Positions 1 through 7,514 of a DNA stretch of 64,000 nucleotides are shown here, one piece after another; the first letter of the stretch is position 1; the number at the start of each line of letters is the position of its first letter. The notes under the pieces are model-generated. The model was not told where the DNA came from. It worked only from the letters and a program-made list of their open reading frames with translations, and made no database searches. Origin of the DNA: an uncultured Oscillospiraceae bacterium (lineage in GTDB: Bacteria > Bacillota > Clostridia > Oscillospirales > Oscillospiraceae); the NCBI GenBank assembly GCA_934573855.1, contig CAKTMF010000001.1:1-64000 (forward strand), given 5' to 3'. Both the position numbers and the translations under genes were made by a program.

Positions 1-40
1 ACCTCTTGCAAATAGATGCTTTCCCGTATCCCAGCTCACT

Positions 41-91
41 TTCCCTTAAATATAGGCACAAATTAAGGGAAAGTCTGGGCTGTTAAGGGAA
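41..91 (-). promoter_or_regulatory. 31-bp palindromic operator over a leftward promoter
   Basis: Positions 41-71 form a 31-bp inverted repeat with arms TTCCCTTAA and TTAAGGGAA. A further half site TTAAGGGAA lies at 83-91. On the minus strand a -10-like TATATT (54-49) and a weak -35-like CAGACT (77-72) are 17 bp apart, so the palindrome covers the promoter. The same arrangement precedes the fic gene at 1538-1575. I infer a shared repressor and a gene starting left of position 1. Confidence 0.5.
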
Positions 92-220
92 TCTGATTCG
101 ATTTGACGCAGCGGATATTTTAAGCGTATTGATTCCACGCGCGGATAGGCCATCACACGGTCACTACTCTCTTACTAATATCATATCTAAAATTAGCAAG
201 AAAGTAAACAGCAGGTTTAG

Positions 221-256
221 AAAAGCAAGCCGAGGCATCGCCCCGGCTTGCTATTT
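221..256. terminator. Possible terminator hairpin
   Basis: Perfect 9-bp stem: AGCAAGCCG (224-232) pairs with CGGCTTGCT (244-252), preceded by a short A run and followed by a weak T run. It could end a transcript from either side. Apart from this hairpin, the palindrome at 41-91, a 10-bp hairpin GAATTCCGAA/TTCGGAATTC at 364-390 and the repeat at 424, I see no gene in 1-471. Confidence 0.35.
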
Positions 257-423
257 GACTTTAGGTAATGCTCTCCCCGTAGGCGTTATAGCGCAATAAG
301 AGAGGTTTTACAATCTCTTTGAGTAAAATCGAAAATGCAAATTTTCTCTAAGATACGATGAGTGAATTCCGAAGCATGGTTTCGGAATTCCGTTAAGAAA
401 ATCCGATACAACACCTCATCTCC

Positions 424-445
424 TGCGCCGCAATAGACAAGGAAT
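424..445. repeat. Left copy of 22-bp island-flanking direct repeat
   Basis: Twenty-two bases are identical, in the same orientation, to 6224-6245. With three mismatches the match extends left to about 414 and 6214. The copies bracket the fic-NTPase-radical SAM block, and the right copy sits just past the tRNA-Pro terminator. This looks like an attachment-site pair or a duplicated intergenic segment. No integrase gene lies between the copies. Confidence 0.55.
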
Positions 446-471
446 GAGAAGTATTTGCTGTAGAGAGGAAA

Positions 472-1518
472 CTAATTCAACCTGAAGTAACAGGTATTTT
501 TTCCGTTCCCTTCTTTTTTCAATTCCCCAGCGGCAACCAACTTGCGTAAGGCTCCTTCGATAGAGCTGTCGCTGAGCGTCGGGCATAGCTCACGAACAGC
601 CTGTTTGTTGAACCGGCCAATTTTATTCTTGCTTGCTCGACGTACCATTTCAAGTGCAGGCAGTTTGGTTTCTACAAGCGCCACGCGATCCTCAAAGTCC
701 TTGTATGCGGCAAGAATCGTCCCAAGCAGATACTTGATGAACGGAACTACATCTTCCGTTCCTTCATGCCAGCCAGTCTGCGACTGCGCAAGTGCATCGT
801 AATACAAGTCTTTGTTCTTTGCTATTTTAGACTCGAGGGAAATATACTTGCCTACGAAAAATCCGCTCCGGTACAAAAGCAGCGTTGTGAGTAGCCGACT
901 CATTCTTCCGTTGCCGTCATTGAAAGGATGGATACACAGGAAATCGTGAATAAAAACGGGGATAGCAATCAGCGGCTCAAGCTCCATATTTCCGATTACG
1001 CGGTTATATTCCTCGCAGATCCTGTCTAAAGCCTCCGGTGTTTCATACGGAGCAAGTGGTGTGAACAGAACCTCAACATAGCCGTCCGGATAGGTGGCAC
1101 TAATATAGTTCTGCACATTCTTGGTGCTGCCCGCAAGCGGGTTATTCATGTGGCTGTACAGTATTTTGTGGAGCTGCAGGATGTAGTTACGCGTAATTGG
1201 AATCGCGTCAAAGTTTTCGTGAATAATACTTAGGACATCACGATACCCCGCGATCTCCTGTTCATCACGGTTCCTTGGCGCAGTCTTCTCCTCAACAAGC
1301 TGCCGAATCCTCGTATTCGTGGTGACGATGCCCTCAATGGCATTTGATGCTTCGGTACTCTGTATCTTAGCGATTTCAACGAGCTTTTCAAGCTCTTCCG
1401 GGCACTGTTTCAAATACAGTTCCTGCTTACCCGCTTCCTTGTATATGGCAGCAACCAATCCCAGAATGTCCGAATCCCACTTCTGCTCCTTGATTGCGGA
1501 ATAATTAAATTGCCTCAT
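472..1518 (-). CDS. Fic family protein (AMPylase-type) with C-terminal winged helix
   Basis: 348 aa. Fic enzymes usually transfer AMP from ATP to a hydroxyl on a target protein. The catalytic loop HPFNDGNGRMSR is at 197-208, with the catalytic His197 and the phosphate-binding Asn/Gly/Arg residues present. An inhibitory-helix motif, S58-N-A-I-E62-G63, matches [ST]xxxE[GN] and lies N-terminal to the Fic core, which is the self-inhibited class II layout. The last 60 residues look like a winged helix-turn-helix. The ATG is preceded by GGAGG. The promoter is covered by a 31-bp palindrome, so autoregulation by the C-terminal domain is plausible but is inference. The gene is more AT-rich than the housekeeping block. 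Target and role (toxin, defence, regulation) are unknown. Confidence 0.9.
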   Translation of the reverse strand: MRQFNYSAIKEQKWDSDILGLVAAIYKEAGKQELYLKQCPEELEKLVEIAKIQSTEASNAIEGIVTTNTRIRQLVEEKTAPRNRDEQEIAGYRDVLSIIHENFDAIPITRNYILQLHKILYSHMNNPLAGSTKNVQNYISATYPDGYVEVLFTPLAPYETPEALDRICEEYNRVIGNMELEPLIAIPVFIHDFLCIHPFNDGNGRMSRLLTTLLLYRSGFFVGKYISLESKIAKNKDLYYDALAQSQTGWHEGTEDVVPFIKYLLGTILAAYKDFEDRVALVETKLPALEMVRRASKNKIGRFNKQAVRELCPTLSDSSIEGALRKLVAAGELKKEGNGKNTCYFRLN

Positions 1519-1537
1519 TCCCTCACCTCCGCCTAGT

Positions 1538-1575
1538 TTCCCTTAAATTGTAGCGCATAATAAGGGAATAGTCAA
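1538..1575 (-). promoter_or_regulatory. fic promoter with 31-bp palindromic operator
   Basis: Minus-strand -35 TTGACT (1575-1570) and -10 TACAAT (1552-1547) are separated by 17 bp. A 31-bp inverted repeat at 1538-1568, with arms TTCCCTTA and TAAGGGAA, covers the spacer and -10. Its length and arms match the copy at 41-71. A partial half site TTAAGGGA is at 1613-1620. Confidence 0.65.
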
Positions 1576-2058
1576 TAAGCTGTGCGATAATTCACTTACT
1601 ATTATACCCGTATTAAGGGACTTGTAGTGAGAGTTTCAGATGAATAAACCGACTCGGTATAAGCAAAGCATCGCCACAGGCGGATTCTTTTGTGTTGTGC
1701 CAGGAGATTGCCCCGCCACAAAAGATAAGCCAAGGGCGGTCGATTTCAGACTCTATATTGGGCACAAGTGCAAATCGAACAGCAAAAGTCACTCCCGCAA
1801 TGTCTACACCCATAACAGTAAGACGCGCAAGGAAAAGAGCAATATGTTAGATATGAGTGGCAAGATCGAGCATGTGAAGAGTATAAAGAAATTCGGCTCA
1901 GTAGTTTATAATCAAATCATCTCAATATATAGTAATACTATTTGTTGAAGTGGCGCAGCATTTAATATATAATATTAACAGCAGACATCTAATCAACAGC
2001 GTGAGACTTCCAAATAAAAACTAATTGAATTAATTTGTATTAATTGAAGGTATCACCT
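1576..2058. other. Intergenic stretch without a convincing gene
   Basis: About 480 bp lie between the divergent fic and NTPase genes. Two short open frames (1640-1948 plus, 1613-1813 minus) have no ribosome site and no recognisable domain. The right half is strongly AT-rich and probably carries the cassette promoter. I could not place a clear -35/-10 pair. Confidence 0.4.
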
Positions 2059-4338
2059 ATGAAAGAAAATTTTATTAATGCCTTAGTAATTTTAAAATCT
2101 ATTGTAGATAGTATTGGCACAATACAAACTGCACGGGGACTTATTGTTCTACTCATTCTGATTTTTTCGTTTATTCTATGCATTTTTACATTTACCAATA
2201 GGGTAAACAAATCAGCCAAATTACAAATCCAACGATTTAAAAAAGAAGGAAAATATCTTCCATCCGTATATGTTGAACTTAATAACTCAATGGAGTGTCT
2301 TCGCTATTTCATTTTTTCGTACAGATGGAAAAAACGCATTATTAGGCAATACAATCATCTGTTTTCTGGCTATGAGGGCAAGCGTCTAAAACAGTTGCCC
2401 ATATTCACTGCTAAATGTAGGCTGTCCTATTTTTCATCACTTTCAAAATTAAAGAGTACGCTGTCTTTAGTAAGTGACCAGCTTGATGAATTGAGAAAAG
2501 ACCACAAAGAACTATATGATAAATACGGAGACGTTATTTGGGCGATTTCTAATAGTACACATAACTATGTCTACGCGATTAAATATTTACAAGATTTATG
2601 TGCTATGGTCAGCCAGAAAAACATGGTTCTCGTAGGAAGCGCTGGTAATGGAAAAACAAGTCTTTTGTGCCGAATGGCTGAAGTTGCAATTTCTAACAAG
2701 ATGCCATGCATGCTCGTAAATTCGAGAGATATTACGGAAGACTGCGCGGAATATATTATTAAAAAGCTACCAATTCATCCCAAACTTCGGCATTTGACTT
2801 CGCTATATTTGGCATTAACCTCTATGATGCTCTTTTTTCAAAGAAAATATTTTTATATTTTTGTCGACGCAATTAACGAAAATGACAGAGAAATTTTTAT
2901 AAGCAGTATTTCGACACTACTCGAAACATTTTCAAAATACCCCCGCATTCGTATTCTTCTAACTTGCAGGCGCGAATACTTTGATTCGCGTTATAAGACA
3001 CTGTTTTCTGCAGGCGAAGAAAGACCTTACATATTTAATTTACATGAATCAGAATATGACAGACGGGCAACTAGGAAACTGATAGAATCATACATGGAGC
3101 ACTTTAATGTACGTGGTCCCTTTTCTCTTGAAACAAGGAAGAAGTTAAGCAATTCCCTGCTCTTGACTCGCATTTTCTTTGAAGTAAATAATAACAAAAA
3201 TGAATGTATGCTAGAATTCAGGAATGCAGAAATATATAAGCTCTATTTTGAGGAAACGGCAGTTAAGAGCAAAGGCGTTAATTTATATTCCATTGTTAAC
3301 AGCATTGCTGTATATATGTTTGCTGAGTTTCAATTTGATAAAATTCCCATCGAGAAATTGAATTTATCAGAGGACGAGTTGAACTCCTTGAAGGGTTTGT
3401 TAGATAACAATTTAATAATCAGCCGATCAGTTTATGCTGGGACAGGTATTACTGAACGCGAAGAGGAGTATGTCTACTTCGTGTTTGATGAATTGCGGGA
3501 TTTTTGTTTAGCAAGATATCTTTTAACCTTGGATGAAACTAAAGCATCTTCAGAGTATGCTACGTTCTTTTCAAACGTAACAAGACTGTTTGAACATAGG
3601 TTGTCACCAACCGAAGGAATAGTCAAATACGCATACCATTACTTCCGAACGATTGCAAGAGATGACCTGTGTGAGAAGATTTTAGGAGAGTTTGGCGAAT
3701 CAGATGTGCAGAGCATCTCGGAGCAAGAAAATTATGGTCTAGATAGTCAGGCAACGTTTAATAATTTTGGTTTTTCGTTGATTTTTTCTGAAGGTGACAA
3801 CATCGCGTCGTTCGAAATGAACTATATGCTCCGTTGTATAGAAAAGGATAGTCATCACTACTGGGATATATTTTGGTTTCTTTTGGGAAATGAGTATTCT
3901 GGGTTTACACCCAATATTAAGTTGGGAGTAGATATTCTTTTGCATTACAAAAATGATGAAACCCCAGAAAAAATTTTGCGTATGTTTTTTGCAGACATAT
4001 TCGAAAAATACCACACCTATTTGGACAATAAACATAGCGCCGATAATTTAAAGGAATGGCTTGACGCTATTGAGAAGAATACTGGAGCGATATCTGAAAA
4101 TTTAAAAACTATAGTTGTCATTTTGGCTGCGTATGACCCAACAGAATTTGCATTGGAGGAGTATCGTGGTCTTGTCATGAATGATGAGTTATTCGAGCAG
4201 ATTGAGAAAAGCGATTTCTGTGACTGGATAAAAGTACTCGTAAGTGAGCTCAGAGACAGTATGATTTCAACATCAACTGATCAAAACGAAATTCAGCCGC
4301 TAATTGATTTGGGGGACTTTGAGGAATATGGAATATGA
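2059..4338 (+). CDS. Membrane-anchored NACHT-like P-loop NTPase
   Basis: 759 aa from the ATG at 2059, chosen because GAAGG sits 8 bases upstream; an in-frame TTG at 2044 would swallow that site. One hydrophobic helix (about 27-45) suggests membrane anchoring with a cytosolic body. Walker A GSAGNGKTS is at 193-201. Walker B ends at D270 in FVDAINEND, the acidic 'D-A-x-N-E' style seen in NACHT/STAND ATPases, and a sensor-like RILLTCRRE follows. The roughly 400-residue C-terminus has no repeat or domain I recognise and could be a sensing region. The gene overlaps the next by 4 nt (ATGA), which points to co-translation. It is much more AT-rich than the chromosome on the right. STAND ATPases often act in phage defence, so that role is inferred, not shown. 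Confidence 0.8.
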   Translation: MKENFINALVILKSIVDSIGTIQTARGLIVLLILIFSFILCIFTFTNRVNKSAKLQIQRFKKEGKYLPSVYVELNNSMECLRYFIFSYRWKKRIIRQYNHLFSGYEGKRLKQLPIFTAKCRLSYFSSLSKLKSTLSLVSDQLDELRKDHKELYDKYGDVIWAISNSTHNYVYAIKYLQDLCAMVSQKNMVLVGSAGNGKTSLLCRMAEVAISNKMPCMLVNSRDITEDCAEYIIKKLPIHPKLRHLTSLYLALTSMMLFFQRKYFYIFVDAINENDREIFISSISTLLETFSKYPRIRILLTCRREYFDSRYKTLFSAGEERPYIFNLHESEYDRRATRKLIESYMEHFNVRGPFSLETRKKLSNSLLLTRIFFEVNNNKNECMLEFRNAEIYKLYFEETAVKSKGVNLYSIVNSIAVYMFAEFQFDKIPIEKLNLSEDELNSLKGLLDNNLIISRSVYAGTGITEREEEYVYFVFDELRDFCLARYLLTLDETKASSEYATFFSNVTRLFEHRLSPTEGIVKYAYHYFRTIARDDLCEKILGEFGESDVQSISEQENYGLDSQATFNNFGFSLIFSEGDNIASFEMNYMLRCIEKDSHHYWDIFWFLLGNEYSGFTPNIKLGVDILLHYKNDETPEKILRMFFADIFEKYHTYLDNKHSADNLKEWLDAIEKNTGAISENLKTIVVILAAYDPTEFALEEYRGLVMNDELFEQIEKSDFCDWIKVLVSELRDSMISTSTDQNEIQPLIDLGDFEEYGI

Positions 4339-4727
4339 GGGATATTATGAATAACGATATCTTTTTTGAAAAGACTCCCAGAATGACGCTGATCGGTGCA
4401 TGTCTCTTTTTTGGTGTGAAGAGAAAAAGCTATGCGGGAACAATAGTTGAGCGGATTTACGATTATTATTGCAGAGGTGCTAACAATCTGTATCTTGAGT
4501 ATTTTTTGTATTATCGAAAAGAATTTGGGGACTTTGAATCTTTCCTAGAGAAAAAATACAATCTATTTAGGGATGAAATTAAAAATAAAAAATCTTTTCT
4601 ACTTTGCCATAAATCACTTGACTATGAAGCCGATGGGCATATTACTGATTTGCTGTTAGAGGACGAGACAATAAAAAGCATATTCCGAAAATATATGGAT
4701 ATTGGAGAGCATACCGATGATAATTAG
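4335..4727 (+). CDS. Unknown small protein of the NTPase-radical SAM cassette
   Basis: 130 aa, not recognised. It starts at an ATG overlapping the NTPase stop; a second in-frame ATG at 4347 is also possible. The protein is charged and aromatic-rich, has no signal peptide or clear membrane helix, and no obvious enzymatic motif. It overlaps the following gene by 11 nt, so the four genes 2059-6198 are very likely one operon. Its length and position suggest an accessory or adaptor subunit, but nothing in the sequence shows a function. Confidence 0.65.
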   Translation: MRDIMNNDIFFEKTPRMTLIGACLFFGVKRKSYAGTIVERIYDYYCRGANNLYLEYFLYYRKEFGDFESFLEKKYNLFRDEIKNKKSFLLCHKSLDYEADGHITDLLLEDETIKSIFRKYMDIGEHTDDN

Positions 4728-5115
4728 AGATGGTTACGTAACCAACAGTTCTTCTACAAATTTCATGATTATCAGTAAAGAAAAGCTGACCCGCGATTAT
4801 TTAATTGAAAAACTTGGCTTTAAAAAAGGCTCAAGCATAAATTCTTCTACTGTTTCTCTGGCTAATGATATTGTGAGTGCAACGGAGTATGGCGTCCGTT
4901 GGTTTGAGGTTGAGCAAATCGATTATGATACTATTCTTAAGATTTTTGGAAAGGAGAGCGCCGAAAAATATAAGAAGCTGTCAAAGAAAGGGTACTATAC
5001 ATATTTTGGTCATACCAGTTCGGATGACGACTCTCTGACATCATTTATGACAATGGATTCTTTTGTAATTGATGAAAGAGACTTTTATATGGACGGGAAA
5101 AATTGTATTTGGTGA
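4717..5115 (+). CDS. Small protein with N-terminal GYVTNSSSTNF motif, candidate radical SAM partner
   Basis: 132 aa from the ATG at 4717, supported by GGAG 9 bases upstream; a TTG at 4702 gives a longer but less likely form. Residues 6-16 read GYVTNSSSTNF right at the N-terminus. From memory, very similar openings (G-F/Y-V-S/T-N-S-S-S-x-x-F) recur in unrelated hypothetical proteins of bacteria and phages, with no function known to me. The rest is a soluble, mixed-charge sequence. The stop codon abuts the start of the radical SAM gene (TGAATG), so the two are translationally linked. This makes it a candidate substrate or partner of that enzyme, which is inference. Confidence 0.7.
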   Translation: MIIRDGYVTNSSSTNFMIISKEKLTRDYLIEKLGFKKGSSINSSTVSLANDIVSATEYGVRWFEVEQIDYDTILKIFGKESAEKYKKLSKKGYYTYFGHTSSDDDSLTSFMTMDSFVIDERDFYMDGKNCIW

Positions 5116-6198
5116 ATGATTTATTATAAAGACAACAAATTTGGATTTATAGAGTTATTTAACGATAAGACAGGAACTCTGATAAGAAGTAACATTTTAA
5201 ATAATGGGATTGAAACTGAAGTCCCTCCTCCCATGCGTTCTTTTCCCGAATTAATTGATATCGGTATTATGGGAGCATGTAGTGCTGGCAAAACTGGTGT
5301 TTGTCGAAACGCAGGTGTAGATTGCTACCAGCGCGGAATGGAATCGCATGAAGAGAACATGTCCTTTAATGATTACTTCGAAATAATCAAGCAATGTAAG
5401 GGACGAGTCTTTCAAATAGCTTTGGGCGGCGCTGGGGATCCCAACAAGCATGAATTCTTTGCTGATATTCTACGCATTACAAGCGAAAATAGGATAGTCC
5501 CTAACTATACAACTAGTGGTTACAATCTGACAGATAGAGAAATAGAGCTGACCAAAGAATATTGTGGAGCCGTAGCAGTATCTTATTATTCTAAACTCAA
5601 TGAAGATAAAAATGAAGATAATCCTTCAACAATTGAAGCGATAGAGCGATTTGTCAAGGCTGGGTGTACTACTAATGTCCATTATGTTCTGTCAAAGAAG
5701 AATATATTAGAAGCAATTTATAGGGTTAAAAATGGAGTGTTTCCTAAAGGCATTAATGCTGTTGTATTTTTGCTCTATAAACCAATAGGTTTGGCTTCCA
5801 AAGAACATGCGATAGATTATGGGAATCCAGATTATCTTGAATTACTTCGCTTGGTTACAGCAGCAGGCAGTAACTGGAATTACGGATTCGATACATGTCA
5901 ATCTCCTGCTCTATATAAATTTGCATCCAATGTTGCGACAGAGTCCATCGAATTCTGCGAAGCTGCCCGGTTTTCAATGTACATCAATTCGAGATGTGTT
6001 GCATTTCCATGTTCATTTGGAATAGAGAATAATGCTTTCTCTGTTGATTTAAAACAGTATACTTTGCAGGAAGCATGGGACTCAGAATGCTTTTCAATGT
6101 TCAGGAAGCAGCAGGCTGAAATGTGCACAAACTGTACTATAGGAGTGTGCAGGAGCTGCGGACTAGGTATTGAAATGGATTTTTGCAAGAAATGCTAG
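5116..6198 (+). CDS. Radical SAM/SPASM-type enzyme with unusual cluster motif
   Basis: 360 aa. The region after residue 50 reads IGIMGACSAGKTGVC and ends in DCYQ; the cysteines at 55, 63 and 70 are spaced C-x7-C-x6-C instead of the usual C-x3-C-x2-C, with an aromatic residue after the last cysteine as in radical SAM enzymes. A GGAGDP segment could be the SAM-binding glycine motif. The C-terminus is SPASM-like: C294 and C299 (RCVAFPC), then C337, C340, C345, C348, C357 and C360, enough for auxiliary Fe-S clusters. Such enzymes modify peptides or proteins. The natural partner here is the small protein encoded immediately upstream. It ends the AT-rich cassette, 25 nt before the flanking direct repeat. 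Confidence 0.75.
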   Translation: MIYYKDNKFGFIELFNDKTGTLIRSNILNNGIETEVPPPMRSFPELIDIGIMGACSAGKTGVCRNAGVDCYQRGMESHEENMSFNDYFEIIKQCKGRVFQIALGGAGDPNKHEFFADILRITSENRIVPNYTTSGYNLTDREIELTKEYCGAVAVSYYSKLNEDKNEDNPSTIEAIERFVKAGCTTNVHYVLSKKNILEAIYRVKNGVFPKGINAVVFLLYKPIGLASKEHAIDYGNPDYLELLRLVTAAGSNWNYGFDTCQSPALYKFASNVATESIEFCEAARFSMYINSRCVAFPCSFGIENNAFSVDLKQYTLQEAWDSECFSMFRKQQAEMCTNCTIGVCRSCGLGIEMDFCKKC

Positions 6199-6223
6199 AG
6201 CACTTCCAGAAGGCCTCACCCCT

Positions 6224-6245
6224 TGCGCCGCAATAGACAAGGAAT
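6224..6245. repeat. Right copy of 22-bp island-flanking direct repeat
   Basis: Identical to 424-445. It lies between the radical SAM stop codon and the tRNA-Pro terminator. GC content rises sharply on the right side of this point. Confidence 0.55.
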
Positions 6246-6248
6246 AGG

Positions 6249-6285
6249 AAAAGCTCTCTGAAATCAACGATTTCAGAGAGCTTTT
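6249..6285. terminator. Bidirectional terminator of tRNA-Pro and the radical SAM cassette
   Basis: Perfect 17-bp stem with an AAC loop (6249-6265 pairs with 6269-6285). It has T runs on both strands, so it can end the minus-strand tRNA transcript and the plus-strand cassette. Confidence 0.85.
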
Positions 6286-6361
6286 TGGTCCGAGTGGAGG
6301 GGCTCGAACCCCCGACCTGATGGTCCCAAACCACCCGCGCTACCAGCTGCGCTACACCCGG
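6286..6361 (-). tRNA. tRNA-Pro(UGG)
   Basis: 76 nt with encoded CCA. The acceptor stem CCGGGTG pairs with CACTCGG with one G-U. The anticodon stem GGTGG/CCATC encloses loop TTTGGGA with anticodon TGG. D- and T-arms are normal. The terminator follows directly. The likely promoter is about 300 bp upstream, with tRNA-derived fragments between. Confidence 0.95.
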
Positions 6362-6514
6362 CTATGAAGTTGAAGTTTTGCTGCGACTGTGGTCAGTCAT
6401 GTGGTCATTGCTGATTTTCCGTCTGTTTTAACCGGCTGCTCAAATCCCGCAAGTGCAGGCGCTGCAAGGCTTTCCGGCGTTTTGGCATGCCCTGCCTCGG
6501 ATACAGGCACGGCA

Positions 6515-6553
6515 CTCCCAAAGCAGGCGCGCTACCAACTGCGCTACACCCGG
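6515..6553 (-). pseudogene. 5' half of a broken tRNA-Pro(UGG)
   Basis: On the minus strand this reads as nt 1-38 of a tRNA-Pro: acceptor strand CCGGGTG, D-arm AGTTGGTA, anticodon 5' stem and loop TTTGGGA. It then diverges to unrelated sequence. It differs from the intact tRNA only in the D-loop and anticodon stem. A shorter piece, TCCCAAACCACCCGC, identical to 6324-6338, is at 6587-6601. Breaks at the anticodon loop are what tRNA-targeting integrases leave behind. Confidence 0.75.
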
Positions 6554-6586
6554 TTATTCAGTTTATTTATCCGGCTGGTCGTATTC

Positions 6587-6601
6587 TCCCAAACCACCCG
6601 C
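6587..6601 (-). repeat. Second tRNA-Pro anticodon-arm fragment
   Basis: Fifteen bases are identical to the anticodon stem-loop segment of the intact tRNA-Pro at 6324-6338, in the same orientation. With the half-tRNA at 6515-6553 it fills most of the 400-bp stretch between tRNA-Pro and trmB, which holds no protein gene I can support. Confidence 0.55.
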
Positions 6602-6663
6602 CCGGCAGCGGGAGACACGGCCGCCGCGCCGAGGATATGGCCTCCCACGACAACATCCCCAAT

Positions 6664-6692
6664 ATTATACATCACCCGTCTGCCGCGCGCAA
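6664..6692 (-). promoter_or_regulatory. Leftward promoter, probably for tRNA-Pro
   Basis: Minus-strand -35 TTGCGC (6692-6687) and -10 TATAAT (6669-6664), 17-bp spacing. It points through the two tRNA fragments to the intact tRNA-Pro, next to which I see no good promoter. Confidence 0.5.
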
Positions 6693-6703
6693 GTATTTCT
6701 TGA

Positions 6704-6732
6704 TTGATGTTTGCGCGCGACTGTGTTATTCT
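6704..6732 (+). promoter_or_regulatory. Promoter of trmB operon
   Basis: -35 TTGATG (6704-6709), 17-bp spacer, -10 TATTCT (6727-6732), 32 bp before the trmB start. Confidence 0.5.
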
Positions 6733-6764
6733 GATACTATTCAGAAAGTCAGGAGAGTGACGCC

Positions 6765-7514
6765 GTGAGAATGAGAAAAAGACGCAACCTGTCTCCGCGC
6801 ATGGAGAAGTGCGCGGACATTATGATAGACGCACCCGAAGCGCTCAGAGGCAAATGGAGAGAGAGCTTCGGCTTTGATAAGCTGCATGTGGAGCTTGGCT
6901 GCGGCAAGGGCCGCTTTACCGCCGATACGGCCGCGGCGGCGCCGGACACTCTGCTGGTCGCCATCGAGAAGATGCCCGACGCCATGATAATCGCCATGGA
7001 GCGGGTGCGCGGCAGAAATATCGAAAACGTCCGCTTTATGGACAGAGACGCGGTGAAGCTCCGTGAGATCTTTGCCGACGGCGAGGCGGAGCGTATCTAC
7101 ATAAACTTCTGTGACCCGTGGCCGAAGAGCCGCGACGCCAAATTCCGCCTGACTTCCCCCGGCTTTCTCCGTCTGTACGCGGACGTCCTGCCGCTGGGCG
7201 GGCAGATATGGTTCAAGACCGACAACACGCCGCTCTTCAACTGGTCGATCGAACAGCTCAGGAACGAGGACTGGGAGCTGTCGGAGCTTACGTTTGATCT
7301 GCACGCGAACGGCCCCGTGGGCGTGATGACCGATTACGAGGCGAAATTCTACGCGAACGGCCTGAAAATAAACCGCCTCGTGGCCACCAGAACGGCCGGG
7401 ACAAAGACCACCGCCGCCGGGCCTGTGCCGCGCCTTCGCGACGCTTCGCTCACCGACGCCAAGGGCTACGAGGAGAGCAAGCAGAGAAACGCCGAAAAGG
7501 AGAACGCGCAATGA
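6765..7514 (+). CDS. trmB: tRNA (guanine-N7-)-methyltransferase
   Basis: 249 aa. Uses SAM to methylate G46 in the variable loop of tRNAs. The SAM-binding motif ELGCGKG is at 43-49, and the family signature INFCDPWPKSRDAKFR follows at about 110-125 with the conserved D-P-W-P-K. The GTG at 6765 is preferred over the ATG at 6771 because AGGAG lies 9 bases before it. A tail of about 35 charged residues beyond the core is unusual but looks non-catalytic. The stop overlaps the next start by 4 nt, making it the first gene of a trmB-xth-dusB operon. Confidence 0.93.
   Translation: MRMRKRRNLSPRMEKCADIMIDAPEALRGKWRESFGFDKLHVELGCGKGRFTADTAAAAPDTLLVAIEKMPDAMIIAMERVRGRNIENVRFMDRDAVKLREIFADGEAERIYINFCDPWPKSRDAKFRLTSPGFLRLYADVLPLGGQIWFKTDNTPLFNWSIEQLRNEDWELSELTFDLHANGPVGVMTDYEAKFYANGLKINRLVATRTAGTKTTAAGPVPRLRDASLTDAKGYEESKQRNAEKENAQ

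Noticed and set aside
1640..1948. 102-codon frame between fic and the NTPase
   Set aside because: No ribosome site, no domain, basic and Ser/Lys-rich composition typical of chance frames.
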